From: Catellatospora sp. KI3
GTDB lineage: Bacteria; Actinomycetota; Actinomycetes; Mycobacteriales; Micromonosporaceae
Assembly: GCF_029948125.1 (NCBI RefSeq)
Contig: NZ_JASAMB010000008.1
Location: 186,001 to 250,000, forward strand
Direction: 5' to 3'
Length of the DNA stretch: 64,000 bases
Within the stretch, counting starts at the first letter, position 1. The number at the start of each line of letters is the position of its first letter. The notes under the pieces were generated by a model. That model was not told where the DNA came from and did not search any database. It saw nothing but the letters and a program-made list of their open reading frames with translations. Of this stretch, positions 41,974-50,443 are shown one piece after another. Made by a program: the position numbers and the translations under genes.

Positions 41974-43605
41974 TCAGGCGGCCGGCGGGGTGCGGTCGAG
42001 GACGGCCGCCAGGTCCAGACCCGGGGGCAGCGTGCCGAACGCCAGCCCCCGGTCCCCGGCCAGGCGCGAGGCGCAGAACGCGTCGGCGACCGCCGCCGGG
42101 GCGTGCCGGACCAGCAGGCTGCCCTGCAGCACCAGCGCCATCCGCTCCACCAGGCGGCGGGCCCGCAGCTGCGCGTCGGCGGGGTCGGCCAGCTCCTTGC
42201 GCAGCTCCCGCCACGCCTGGTCGAGCCGGTCGTCGGCGCCCAGGCCGAGCCCGACCTCCCGCTCGTACGCGGCGAGGCTGGCCGGTTCGCGCTCCAGCGC
42301 GCGCAGCACGTCCAGGGCGTTGACGTTGCCCGACCCCTCCCAGATGCCGTTGAGCGGCGCCTCCCGGTAGAGCCGGGGCAGGCCCGACTCCTCGGTGTAG
42401 CCGTTGCCGCCCAGGCATTCCAGGGCCTCGGCGACCAGCGCGGGCTGCCGCTTGCACACCCAGTACTTGGCCAGCGCGGTGGCGATCCGGGCGAACGCCT
42501 GCTCGCCGCCGTCGCCGCGGGCGGCCCGGTCGACCGCGCCCGCCACCCGCAGGACCAGGGTCGTCGCCGCCTCCGACTCGACCGCCAGGTCGGCGAGCAC
42601 GTTGCGCATCAGCGGCTTGTCCAGCAGCGGGCCGCCGAACGCGTGCCGGTGCCGGGCGTGGTGCACGGCCTGGACCAGCGCCGCCCGCATGCCCGCGGCC
42701 GAGCCGAGGCTGGAGTCGAGACGGGTCAGCGACACCATCTCGATGATGACCGCCACGCCGCGGCCCTGCTCGCCGACCAGCCACGCCACGGTGCCGTCGA
42801 ACTCCGGTTCGGCGCTGGCGTTGCTGCGGTTGCCGAGCTTGTCCTTCAGGCGCTGGATGCGGAACGTGTTGCGGGTGCCGTCGGGCAGCACCCGGGGCAC
42901 CAGGAAGCACGACAGCCCGCCCGGGGCCTGCGCCAGCACCAGGAACAGGTCGTTCATGGGCGCGCTGGTGAACCACTTGTGGCCGCGCAGCAGCCAGGTG
43001 CCGTCCCCGGCGTCGACCGCGGCGGTGCTGTTGGTGCGTACGTCGGAGCCGCCCTGCTTCTCGGTCATGCCCATGCCCGACAGCAGCCCGCGCTTGCCCA
43101 GCGGGGCGCGCAGCCCCGGGTCGTAGTCGCGCGAGGTGAGCAGCGGCTCGTAGGCGGCGGCCAGATCGGGCTGGGCCCGCAGCGCCGGCACGGCGGCGTA
43201 TGTCATCGAGATCGGACAGGTGTGGCCCTGCTCGACCACGCTCCACACCAGCAGCCCCGCGGCGCGGGCCACGTGCGCGCCGGGTCGCGGATCGGCCCAC
43301 GCCGCCCCGGCCAGCCCCTCGGCGACCGCGACCCGCATCAGCTCGTGCCAGGACGGGTGGAAGTCGACCTCGTCCACCCGGTTGCCGAACCGGTCGTGCG
43401 TACGCAGCACCGGCGTATACCGGTTGGCCTCGTCGCCCCACCGCTGCGCCCGCTCCGTCCCGGCCAGCCGCCCGAGCCGGTGCAGGTCCTCGGCGTACCA
43501 CCCGGCGCCTTCGCGCTCCAGCGCCGCCAGCAGCGGCGGATCGGCCGCGACGTCATGGTCCACCAGCGGCGGCACCTGGTTGAACACCTCATGCGTGGCA
43601 CCCAT
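41974..43605 (-). CDS. AidB-like acyl-CoA dehydrogenase family protein
   Basis: A protein of 543 residues, the AidB-like length. Landmarks are GMGMTEKQGGSDVRTNSTAA, GHKWFTSAPMNDLFLVLAQ, RLKDKLGNRSNASAEPEF, LGGNGYTEESGLPRLYREAPLNGIWEGSGNV in parts. These match the AidB branch, flavoproteins of the acyl-CoA dehydrogenase superfamily implicated in alkylation-damage response. The catalytic role is not established. ATG 43605 is preferred because GGAGG lies 9 nt upstream. The upstream region is extremely G-rich. Confidence 0.88.
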   Translation of the reverse strand: MGATHEVFNQVPPLVDHDVAADPPLLAALEREGAGWYAEDLHRLGRLAGTERAQRWGDEANRYTPVLRTHDRFGNRVDEVDFHPSWHELMRVAVAEGLAGAAWADPRPGAHVARAAGLLVWSVVEQGHTCPISMTYAAVPALRAQPDLAAAYEPLLTSRDYDPGLRAPLGKRGLLSGMGMTEKQGGSDVRTNSTAAVDAGDGTWLLRGHKWFTSAPMNDLFLVLAQAPGGLSCFLVPRVLPDGTRNTFRIQRLKDKLGNRSNASAEPEFDGTVAWLVGEQGRGVAVIIEMVSLTRLDSSLGSAAGMRAALVQAVHHARHRHAFGGPLLDKPLMRNVLADLAVESEAATTLVLRVAGAVDRAARGDGGEQAFARIATALAKYWVCKRQPALVAEALECLGGNGYTEESGLPRLYREAPLNGIWEGSGNVNALDVLRALEREPASLAAYEREVGLGLGADDRLDQAWRELRKELADPADAQLRARRLVERMALVLQGSLLVRHAPAAVADAFCASRLAGDRGLAFGTLPPGLDLAAVLDRTPPAA

Positions 43606-43669
43606 GCCGCCCATCCTCCCCCACCCCCTGAACGATCGCTAACCGCCCGCCCACCACTCGGACTGGGCG

Positions 43670-43715
43670 GGGGCGGGACGGGGCGGGCGGACGGGGCAGG
43701 GCGGGCGGGGGGCGG
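43670..43715 (+). other. G-run-rich stretch, possible G-quadruplexes
   Basis: A dense run of GGG/GGGG tracts separated by 1-3 bases lies upstream of the AidB-like gene and directly before family A copy 4. Several G4 patterns could form on the plus strand. Confidence 0.4.
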
Positions 43716-43716
43716 G

Positions 43717-43777
43717 TGCAGTTTCGGGGAAACTGCAGGAATCTTGGCCGCTATTCGTGCAGTTTCCCCGAAACTGC
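43717..43777. repeat. Double-hairpin intergenic repeat, family A, copy 4
   Basis: The left arm is a perfect small hairpin TGCAGTTTC-GGG-GAAACTGCA and the right arm GCAGTTTC-CCC-GAAACTGC. The core is GGAATCTTGGCCGCTATTC. The stop codon of the minus-strand gene lies in its core. Confidence 0.9.
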
Positions 43778-44413
43778 TGCGTCCCCGCCGCCGCTCGGCG
43801 GCGAGGGCGGGGGCGAGGGCCCGGCGGCGGGGGCGGGCGCGGGTGCGGCGGGGGCGCGGAGCCAGCCGACGGCGTTGAAGATGGCGACCAGGGTGAGCAG
43901 GAGCAGGCACAGGGCGAAGCCGCCCTGGTCGGCGATGAAGTCGGCGGCGGTCTTGCCCGACGGCATCGGCGCGGTCAGCTGCTCGCGCAGCCGCGACTCC
44001 AGCAGCGCCCGCGCGGTGGCCTGGTTCGCGACCAGGAACACCACCCCGATCGCGGCGGCCAGCGCCGTGGCCGCCCGCCGTGCCCGCACCCCGCCGATCG
44101 CGAGCGCCGCCGCGAGACCGGCCACGACCAGCACCAACACCGCGATGGCGAGCGGCTGCGGCGGCAGCGTGTCGTCCTGGGCCTGTGCGGCCGGGCGCAG
44201 ATGGTCCGGGGTGACCTCGGGCGCGCCGCCGACGGCCAGGTCCCAGCCGGTGTAGGTGGTGGTGCCGCCGGGCGCGGCCCGGCCGTAGCCGCCCGGCGCG
44301 TCGCAGGACACCGCGAGGAACGGCAGGAGCAGACAGAATCCGGCCAGGATCAGCGCGGCCGGGCTGGCCCAGCGCGCGGTGGTCCGGGTCGATCGACGTA
44401 GATCGAAAGCCAC
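43751..44413 (-). CDS. Membrane protein of unknown function whose end runs into a family A repeat
   Basis: A protein of 220 residues with hydrophobic segments at about 22-45 (ASPAALILAGFCLLLPFLAVS), 95-115, 120-145 (AATALAAAIGVVFLVANQ) and 180-200 (GGFALCLLLLTLVAIFNAVGWL). A Pro/Ala-rich tail ends AAVSGKLHE, where the last residues and the stop are encoded by the repeat at 43717-43777. GTG 44413 follows TACGCT by 7 nt and is the preferred start; ATG 44470 is an alternative. Unrecognised. Confidence 0.6.
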   Translation of the reverse strand: MAFDLRRSTRTTARWASPAALILAGFCLLLPFLAVSCDAPGGYGRAAPGGTTTYTGWDLAVGGAPEVTPDHLRPAAQAQDDTLPPQPLAIAVLVLVVAGLAAALAIGGVRARRAATALAAAIGVVFLVANQATARALLESRLREQLTAPMPSGKTAADFIADQGGFALCLLLLTLVAIFNAVGWLRAPAAPAPAPAAGPSPPPSPPSGGGDAAVSGKLHE

Positions 44414-44420
44414 GGCCGTC

Positions 44421-44426
44421 AGCGTA
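44421..44426 (-). promoter_or_regulatory. -10 box of a probable leaderless promoter (TACGCT)
   Basis: On the minus strand TACGCT lies 7 nt before GTG 44413. Confidence 0.45.
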
Positions 44427-44439
44427 GGCGGGGTGGCAC

Positions 44440-44545
44440 CGGCGCGCACGTCGAGCGACCGGGCCCGCATGTCGAGCGGCCCGCACGTCGGGCGGCCGGG
44501 TCCGCACCTCGATCGGCCGAGCCCGCCACGTCGGGCGGCCGGGTC
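44440..44545. repeat. Degenerate tandem repeats between two minus-strand genes
   Basis: About five imperfect units of the type CGCACGTCGGGCGGCCGGGTC (19-22 bp) fill the gap. They resemble in character the arrays near 1900 and 14100 but not in sequence. Confidence 0.6.
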
Positions 44546-44550
44546 GGCGG

Positions 44551-45117
44551 TCAGCCCAGGTCGACGACCGGCACGGTAGGGCCGTGGTAGGCGATCGCCG
44601 CCCGCAGCGCCTGCTCGTCCAGCTTCCAGCCGGACGCGGCCCGGCTGTTGCGCACCACCTCGGCGGGCACGTGCGACAGCAGCGCCGCCGAGACGGCCTC
44701 GGCCGCCCGGCGCACGCTCCCGGCCGGGGGCGCCTGGGCCGCGCCGGTCCGCCGCACGCCGACGTAGCGGAACCGGTGCCTGCTGTGGCCCCCGTGCACC
44801 ACCTGCGTGAACAGCACGACCTCCGCGATCTCGGCCCACGGCACCAGCACGCTGCCGGACCGGTACCGCACCGGCGGCCCGCCCAGCAGGATCCCGGCGG
44901 CGTCGACGCGCAGGGCGACCTTGCGGCTGGCCGCGTTGTACAGCATCAGCAGCCCGCCTACTCCGAACAGGGCGAACGTCAGCACCCGCACGGGCGGCTC
45001 CATGTCGACGCCGGGCAGTGCGGCCACCGCCGTGAACAGGGCGCAGACGGCGAGTATCAGCACCTGCCTGAGGTTGAAGCCGTAGCGGGCGACGTACTCG
45101 GCGGGGATCTGGTCCAT
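44551..45117 (-). CDS. Membrane-anchored PH-like domain protein
   Basis: A protein of 188 residues with two hydrophobic segments (RQVLILAVCALFTAVAALPG and VRVLTFALFGVGGLLMLY). A PH-like beta domain (VALRVDAAGILLGGPPVRYRSGSVLVPWAEIAEVVLF) and a helical C terminus follow. The W-x-E-I-x-x-V pattern after a short strand is typical of bacterial PH domains anchored to membranes. Function unknown. Confidence 0.65.
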   Translation of the reverse strand: MDQIPAEYVARYGFNLRQVLILAVCALFTAVAALPGVDMEPPVRVLTFALFGVGGLLMLYNAASRKVALRVDAAGILLGGPPVRYRSGSVLVPWAEIAEVVLFTQVVHGGHSRHRFRYVGVRRTGAAQAPPAGSVRRAAEAVSAALLSHVPAEVVRNSRAASGWKLDEQALRAAIAYHGPTVPVVDLG

Positions 45118-45180
45118 GGGGCGGGATCATGCCATCCGCTCGCGCGCCGGTGGGGACACCCAGCTCGTACCCAGTCGGCA

Positions 45181-45195
45181 CCGAAATGATTTTCA
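45181..45195. promoter_or_regulatory. Zur-box-like sequence
   Basis: Read on the minus strand this is TGAAAATCATTTCGG, close to the palindromic Zur box TGAAAATnATTTTCA (13 of 15 matching). It lies just upstream of the -35 element of the secreted zinc aminopeptidase. Confidence 0.4.
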
Positions 45196-45198
45196 GTA

Positions 45199-45227
45199 TT
45201 CACATTCGTCATTGGAGGTCATATCCT
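45199..45227 (+). promoter_or_regulatory. SigA-type promoter of the aminopeptidase gene
   Basis: TTCACA (45199-45204), 17 nt, then TATCCT (45222-45227). This gives a 5' leader of about 40 nt with GAGGAG before the TTG start. Confidence 0.55.
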
Positions 45228-45275
45228 GCGGGCGCCGGTGACCCCCGGCGATCCCCATACCGTGAGGAGTACCAC

Positions 45276-46784
45276 TTGAGACCCCAACCGGTCCTACGCG
45301 GTCTGCTGACCCTGGCCCTGGTCACCGCGGGCGCGCTGGCCGCGCCCGGTGCCCAGGCCGCCGCCCCGGCCCCGGCGCTCCCGGCTGCAGCGCTGGCCGC
45401 CCCGAACATCTCCCTGACCAACGTCAAGGCGCACCTGACCCAGTTCCAGAGCATCGCGACCGCCAACGGCGGCAACCGCCGCTCGAACACGTCGGGCTAC
45501 ACGGCGTCGGTGAACTACGTCTACGACAAGCTGGTGGCGGCGGGCTTCACCGTGGTGAAGCAGAGCTGCACCTCGGGCTGCACCTCCGGCGCGGGCCCGA
45601 ACGTGATCGCGGACTGGCCGGGCGGCGACGCCAACAGCGTCTACATGTTCGGCGCCCACCTCGACGGCGTCGCGGCGGGTCCGGGCATCAACGACAACGC
45701 CTCGGGCTCGTCGACCATCCTGGAGATCGCGCTGACCCTGGCCGCGACCAAGCCGAGCATGCTCAACCACGTGCGGTTCGGCTGGTGGACCGACGAGGAG
45801 CAGGGCCTCAACGGCTCGGAGTTCTACGCCAACAACCTGTCGTCGACCGAGCGCGCCAAGATCAAGGCGTACTTCAACTTCGACATGGTGGGCTCCAAGA
45901 ACGGCGGCTACTTCATCAACCGGATCACGTCGACGCCGGGCGCGGTGCTCAAGGCGTACTACGACTCGATCGGGGTGCAGACCGAGGAGAACACCGAGGG
46001 CGCCGGGCGCTCCGACGACGCCTCGTTCAACACCATCGGCGTGCAGACCTCGGGGGTGGCCGCGGGTGCGTCGCGGGTCAAGACCGCGGCGCAGGTCACC
46101 AAGTGGGGCGGCACCCAGTCGGCGTTCGACGCCTGCTACCACGCCTCGTGCGACACCACCAGCAACATCAGCGACACGGTGCTGGACCGGGCCGGCGACG
46201 CGGCGGCGTACGCGCTGTGGGGCCTGGCCACCGGCACTCCGGCCACCACGGTGTGGCAGGACACCTTCGAGACCGCGACCGGGTGGACCACCAACCCGAA
46301 CGCGACCGACACCGCCACCACCGGCGCCTGGGAGCGCGGCGACCCGGCCGATACCAACTCCAGCGGCGCCAAGCAGCTCGGCACCACCGTCTCCGGAACC
46401 AACGACCTGGTCACGGGTCGTCTGGCGGGCACGGCCGCGGGCGACTACGACCTCGACGGGGGTACGACCAGCGTCCGCTCCCCCGCGGTGACGCTGCCGT
46501 CCTCGGGCGCGATCAACCTGTCGCTGTCGTGGTACCTGGCGCACGGGTCGAACTCCTCCAGCGCCGACTTCTTCCGCGTCTCGGTCGTGCACAGCGGCGG
46601 CACCACCATCCTGTTCACCCAGGCCGGGGCGGCCGGCAACCGCAACGGCGCGTGGGCGCAGGGGACGTGGAGCCTCAGCCCGTACGCGGGGCAGTCGGTG
46701 CGGATCCTGATCGAGGCCGCCGACGCCTCCACCGCCAGCCTCGTCGAGGCCGGCGTCGACGACGTGAAGATCACCGTATCGTGA
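45276..46784 (+). CDS. Secreted M28 aminopeptidase with C-terminal beta-sandwich domain
   Basis: A protein of 502 residues. After a Sec signal (LLTLALVTAGALAAPGAQAAA) comes an M28 peptidase like the Streptomyces griseus aminopeptidase. Its zinc ligands and catalytic residues are readable: H128 in GAHLDGV, D140 in GINDNASG, E174/E175 in TDEEQGLNG, D203 in NFDMVGSKN and H289 in CYHASCDT. From about residue 365 a jelly-roll domain follows (VWQDTFETATGWTTNP to VDDVKITVS), of the P/MAM-like kind. It releases N-terminal amino acids outside the cell. The start is TTG 45276 with GTGAGGAG 7 nt upstream. Confidence 0.92.
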   Translation: MRPQPVLRGLLTLALVTAGALAAPGAQAAAPAPALPAAALAAPNISLTNVKAHLTQFQSIATANGGNRRSNTSGYTASVNYVYDKLVAAGFTVVKQSCTSGCTSGAGPNVIADWPGGDANSVYMFGAHLDGVAAGPGINDNASGSSTILEIALTLAATKPSMLNHVRFGWWTDEEQGLNGSEFYANNLSSTERAKIKAYFNFDMVGSKNGGYFINRITSTPGAVLKAYYDSIGVQTEENTEGAGRSDDASFNTIGVQTSGVAAGASRVKTAAQVTKWGGTQSAFDACYHASCDTTSNISDTVLDRAGDAAAYALWGLATGTPATTVWQDTFETATGWTTNPNATDTATTGAWERGDPADTNSSGAKQLGTTVSGTNDLVTGRLAGTAAGDYDLDGGTTSVRSPAVTLPSSGAINLSLSWYLAHGSNSSSADFFRVSVVHSGGTTILFTQAGAAGNRNGAWAQGTWSLSPYAGQSVRILIEAADASTASLVEAGVDDVKITVS

Positions 46785-46801
46785 CGCGTGTCACCTGATC
46801 G

Positions 46802-46836
46802 GGTGAGGGCGGGCCGCGGTGCGGCCCGCCCTCACC
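46802..46836. terminator. Perfect 16-bp terminator hairpin
   Basis: GGTGAGGGCGGGCCGC pairs fully with its complement across a GGT loop, 17 bp after the aminopeptidase stop. No T-run follows, as is usual in actinomycetes. Confidence 0.85.
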
Positions 46837-46968
46837 TGCGTATGACCATCGCCACACTCTGTCACGGCGTCCCGCCCCGCGGTTGTTCACCGTTTGGCCC
46901 TAGACTCCTCCGTCGGCGTTACCGCACCGGGTGCGCAGCAAACCCTTCAGTGGAGGATTAGCGAGACA

Positions 46969-48159
46969 ATGGCGATGACCAACGGCACCACCCTGGTCAC
47001 CACGATCGCGGCAGGCAACCGCGAGATCCAGGACTTCCTAGACACGACCCGGCAGGAAACCCCCTACCTGGTCATCGACACCAAGGTCGCGGCGGACAAG
47101 TACCTCCGCCTGACCGGCGCCTTCCGCCAGACCCAGGTCTTCTACGCGGTCAAGGCCAACCCTCAGCCGCAGCTGATCAGGCGACTCGCCCGGCTCGGCT
47201 CCTCGTTCGACGTGGCAAGCCCCGCAGAGATCGACCTGTGCCTCTCCGAGGGTGCGGATCCGGGCCGCCTGTCCTACGGGAACACCATCAAGAAGGCCTC
47301 CGACATCCGCTACGCCTACGAACGCGGCGTGCGGCTGTTCGTCTTCGACAGCGAGGCCGAGCTCCAGAAGATCGCCGAGAACGCTCCCGGCTCTTCCGTC
47401 TTCTGCCGCCTGCTGGCCGCCAGCGACGGCGCCCAGTGGCCGCTGAGCCGCAAGTTCGGCTGCACGCCGGACATGGCGGTGGAGCTGCTGGACTCGGCCC
47501 GCCGGATCGGGCTCGTCCCGGTCGGCATCTCGTTCCATGTGGGCTCGCAGCAGCTAGACCCGACCCGGTGGGAACCCAGCGTCGCCCATGCGGCGCGGGT
47601 CTTCCGGGCGCTGGCCGACCGCGGCGTGAACCTGTGGCTGCTCGACGTCGGCGGGGGCTTCCCCACCGGCTACCAGCAGGAGGTAGCGCCGATCGAGCAG
47701 TACGCGGAGGCGATCGAGGGGGCGGTGGACCGCCACTTCGCCGACCTGCCCGCGCCGCACCTGGCCGTCGAGCCGGGCCGCTACATCGCCGCCGACACCG
47801 GGGTGCTGCGCGCCCAGGTGGTGCTGGTGTCGCAGAAGTCCTACGAGGACGACCACCGATGGGTCTACCTGGACATCGGTCGCTTCGGCGGACTGGCGGA
47901 GACGGAAGGCGAGGCGATCCAGTACCGCCTGGTCACCGCCCGCGACGGCGAACCGTGCGGACCGGTCAAGCTCGCGGGCCCGACCTGCGACAGCGTCGAC
48001 ATCCTGTACGAGAAGGCCCCCTACCGGCTCCCGCTGGACCTCAAACCCGGCGATTATGTGGACATCCTGGGCACCGGGGCTTATACCACCACGTATTCTT
48101 CCGTTGGCTTCAACGGATTCGCACCATTGGCAACGTTCTGTATCGGAGACGGCGCGTGA
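46969..48159 (+). CDS. PLP-dependent ornithine-type decarboxylase (fold III)
   Basis: A protein of 396 residues. The PLP lysine is K62 in VFYAVKANP; VGISFHVGSQQ, LDVGGGFPTGY, EPGRYIAADTG and the C-terminal GPTCDSVDILYEK with the active-site cysteine all match eukaryotic-type ornithine/lysine decarboxylases. It should make putrescine (or cadaverine) from ornithine (or lysine) in the cytoplasm. The downstream gene starts within its stop codon (GTGA) and encodes a homospermidine synthase, which uses putrescine, so ornithine is the likely substrate. GGAGG at 46952-46956 serves ATG 46969. Confidence 0.9.
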   Translation: MAMTNGTTLVTTIAAGNREIQDFLDTTRQETPYLVIDTKVAADKYLRLTGAFRQTQVFYAVKANPQPQLIRRLARLGSSFDVASPAEIDLCLSEGADPGRLSYGNTIKKASDIRYAYERGVRLFVFDSEAELQKIAENAPGSSVFCRLLAASDGAQWPLSRKFGCTPDMAVELLDSARRIGLVPVGISFHVGSQQLDPTRWEPSVAHAARVFRALADRGVNLWLLDVGGGFPTGYQQEVAPIEQYAEAIEGAVDRHFADLPAPHLAVEPGRYIAADTGVLRAQVVLVSQKSYEDDHRWVYLDIGRFGGLAETEGEAIQYRLVTARDGEPCGPVKLAGPTCDSVDILYEKAPYRLPLDLKPGDYVDILGTGAYTTTYSSVGFNGFAPLATFCIGDGA

Positions 48160-49640
48160 CGACTTCCATTCCCAAGCTGGCCTTCACCGGCCGCATCCTC
48201 CTGCTCGGCAGCGGCTCTGTGTCCCAGTGCCTGCAACCGCTGCTGCTGCGCCACCTGGACATGGACTTCACGCGCCTGACCGTGATGGACTTCGAGGATC
48301 TCGCCCACACCGCCGCGGAGGTGACCGCCGCGGGCGGCACCTACGTGCGGGAGCGGATCACCCCGGAGAACATCGAGACCAAGCTGGCCGAGTACGTCGG
48401 CGACGGCGACCTGCTGATCAACCTGGCGTGGAACATCGACACGCCCACGATCATCGACTGGTGCCAGCGCCACGGGACCCTCTACGTCGACACCTCCGTC
48501 GAGGAGTGGGACCCGTACGCCGACCAGCTCAACGCCACGCCGCAGTCGCGCACCCTCTACGCCCGGCACATGCGGCTGCGTGAGAAGGCCAAGTCGTGGA
48601 AGGCCGACGGCCCCACCGCGGTCGTCGAGCACGGCGCCAACCCGGGCCTGGTCAGCCACTGGACCAAGGTCGCGCTCACCGACATCGCCACCGCGATGCT
48701 CAAGGAGCCCGAGCGCCTGGCCCGCCCGCTGGACGAGGCCCACCGCGCCCGCCTGGAGGAGGCCCTGGCCGGCCGCGACTTCGCGGCCCTGGGCAAGGAG
48801 ACCGGCACCAAGGTCATCCACATCTCCGAGCGCGACACCCAGATCGGCGACAAGCCCAAGCAGGTCGGCGAGTTCGTCAACACCTGGTCGGTCGAGGGCT
48901 TCTACGAGGAGGGCATCGCCCCGGCCGAGCTCGGCTGGGGCACGCACGAGCCGTCGCTGCCCGAGCACGCGTACACGCACGAGTCCGGCCCGCAGAACCA
49001 GATCTGCCTGGCCCAGACCGGCATCACCACGTACGTGCGCTCCTGGGTGCCGCTGGGCGGCCCGATCGTCGGCATGGTGGTCCGCCACGGTGAGGCCTTC
49101 ACCATCAGCGACCACCTGACCGTGTGGGAGGACGGCCAGGCCGTGTACCGCCCGACCGTGCACTACGCCTACCTGCCCACCGACGCGGCGATGGCCTCGC
49201 TGTACGAGTGCCGCATGAACGGCTACCAGCTGCAGACCGACCAGCGCATCATGAACGACGAGATCGTCAGCGGCATCGACGAGCTGGGCGTGCTGCTGCT
49301 CGGCCACGAGCTCAACGGCTGGTGGGTCGGCTCGCAGCTGAGCATCGACGAGTCGCGCGCGCTGGTGGCGCACCAGAACGCGACCACCCTGCAGGTGGCC
49401 GCCTCGGTGCTGGGCGCCGTCTACTGGATGGTGCAGAACCCGAACAAGGGCCTGTGCGTCCCGGACGACCTCGACCACGAGACCGTCCTGTCGGTGGCCA
49501 ACCCGTACCTGGGCCCGGTTCCGTCGGTGCACACCGACTGGACCCCGCGCAGCGCGCACTACGAGCCGTTCGCCAACTTCCGTCCGGCGTCCGGCGACGA
49601 CAGCGAGCCGTGGGCGTTCGCCAACTTCCTGGTGAGCTGA
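48156..49640 (+). CDS. Homospermidine synthase
   Basis: A protein of 494 residues of the saccharopine-dehydrogenase-like homospermidine synthase family. A NAD-binding GRILLLGSGSVSQCLQPLLL opens the protein; VMDFEDL, INLAWNIDTPTIIDWC, VEHGANPGLVSHWTK, HISERDTQ and the C-terminal GVLLLGHELNGWWVGSQLS and NPYLGPVPSVHTDW follow. The enzyme joins two putrescines with NAD to make symmetric homospermidine. The GTG start overlaps the decarboxylase stop by 4 nt, so the two are translationally coupled into a two-gene polyamine operon. Confidence 0.9.
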   Translation: MTTSIPKLAFTGRILLLGSGSVSQCLQPLLLRHLDMDFTRLTVMDFEDLAHTAAEVTAAGGTYVRERITPENIETKLAEYVGDGDLLINLAWNIDTPTIIDWCQRHGTLYVDTSVEEWDPYADQLNATPQSRTLYARHMRLREKAKSWKADGPTAVVEHGANPGLVSHWTKVALTDIATAMLKEPERLARPLDEAHRARLEEALAGRDFAALGKETGTKVIHISERDTQIGDKPKQVGEFVNTWSVEGFYEEGIAPAELGWGTHEPSLPEHAYTHESGPQNQICLAQTGITTYVRSWVPLGGPIVGMVVRHGEAFTISDHLTVWEDGQAVYRPTVHYAYLPTDAAMASLYECRMNGYQLQTDQRIMNDEIVSGIDELGVLLLGHELNGWWVGSQLSIDESRALVAHQNATTLQVAASVLGAVYWMVQNPNKGLCVPDDLDHETVLSVANPYLGPVPSVHTDWTPRSAHYEPFANFRPASGDDSEPWAFANFLVS

Positions 49641-49647
49641 CCTGCCC

Positions 49648-49667
49648 GACCGACCGTTCGGTCGGTC
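49648..49667. terminator. Terminator hairpin 1 after the polyamine operon
   Basis: GACCGACCG-TT-CGGTCGGTC, 9-bp perfect stem, 8 nt after the homospermidine synthase stop. Confidence 0.7.
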
Positions 49668-49680
49668 AGCAGGCGCGTCC

Positions 49681-49714
49681 GGTGGCCGCGACCCGTACTC
49701 GGGTCGCGGCCACC
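49681..49714. terminator. Terminator hairpin 2 after the polyamine operon
   Basis: GGTGGCCGCGACCCG and its exact complement flank the loop TACT; 15-bp stem. With hairpin 1 this makes a double terminator that insulates the next gene. Confidence 0.85.
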
Positions 49715-49784
49715 GCCGTATCAGCGCCGGGCCGCGACCGGCCCACCGATACCGCCCGGCAGGCCCGCGTGGTGTGCTCGGCTG

Positions 49785-50363
49785 GTGCTGCGTGTGTGGG
49801 TCTCCGAATCGCACTGCGCCACCTGCCTGGCCCGCCTGGCCGTGGCGCAGACCCTCGACACCTGCCCGACCACGGTCCGCGTGCACCGCGACCCGTCCGG
49901 GCGGCCGCTGCTGCCGGCCCACCCGCAGCTGCACCTGTCGCTGACCCATACCGAGGGCGTGGCGGCGGTCGCGCTGAGCACGCTCGGCCCGGTCGGCATC
50001 GACGTCGAGCTGCGCCGCGAACTGCCCGCCGCGGAGCTGGCCGAGCGCTGGTTCCACGCCCGCGAGGCGGGCTGGGTACGCGAGCGCCCGCAGGACTTCC
50101 TGGCCCTGTGGACCCAGAAGGAGGCCGTCGGCAAGGCCCTGGGCACCGGGCTGCGCGGCGGCGGCCTGCGCCGCGAGATGCCGCTGCCGCCACCGGCCGA
50201 CGGCACCGCCCTCACCGCCGTCGTCCCCGGCACCCGCGGCGTCGCCCTGTCCGGCACCGCCCTGTCCCGCCCCGACGGCGCGGAGCTGGTCCTCGCCGTC
50301 GCCTGCGCCGCCGCCCTGGGCACCCAGGTCGACCTCGACACCGCCGACCTCGACCCCCGCTGA
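49785..50363 (+). CDS. 4'-phosphopantetheinyl transferase (Sfp type)
   Basis: A protein of 192 residues with LHLSLTHTEG, GPVGIDVELRR (Mg-binding D and E) and FLALWTQKEAVGKALGTGL, the Sfp-type motifs. It transfers phosphopantetheine from CoA to carrier proteins of polyketide, peptide or fatty acid synthases. At 192 residues it is shorter than Sfp (about 225) but keeps the core. There is no carrier-protein gene in the window; the ketosynthase at 54029-55933 is the only related function. GTG 49785 start. Confidence 0.85.
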   Translation: MLRVWVSESHCATCLARLAVAQTLDTCPTTVRVHRDPSGRPLLPAHPQLHLSLTHTEGVAAVALSTLGPVGIDVELRRELPAAELAERWFHAREAGWVRERPQDFLALWTQKEAVGKALGTGLRGGGLRREMPLPPPADGTALTAVVPGTRGVALSGTALSRPDGAELVLAVACAAALGTQVDLDTADLDPR

Positions 50364-50391
50364 CCCGTGCCCGCGGCTGCTCCGCAGGGTT

Positions 50392-50441
50392 TGGAAGGGA
50401 CCCTTCTACTACGGAAAGCGATAAGAAGGGGCCCTTCCTTA
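50392..50441. repeat. GAAGGG/CCCTTC double palindrome, family B, copy 5
   Basis: GGAAGGGACCCTTC, the spacer TACTACGGAAAGCGATAA, then GAAGGGGCCCTTCCTTA. It lies between convergent genes, 28 nt after the transferase stop. Confidence 0.9.
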
Positions 50442-50443
50442 CC

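Noticed and set aside
46878-46906. Promoter for the polyamine operon with TAGACT as -10
   Set aside because: TAGACT at 46901 is plausible, but no -35 element at 16-18 nt could be seen, so it is not listed as a feature.
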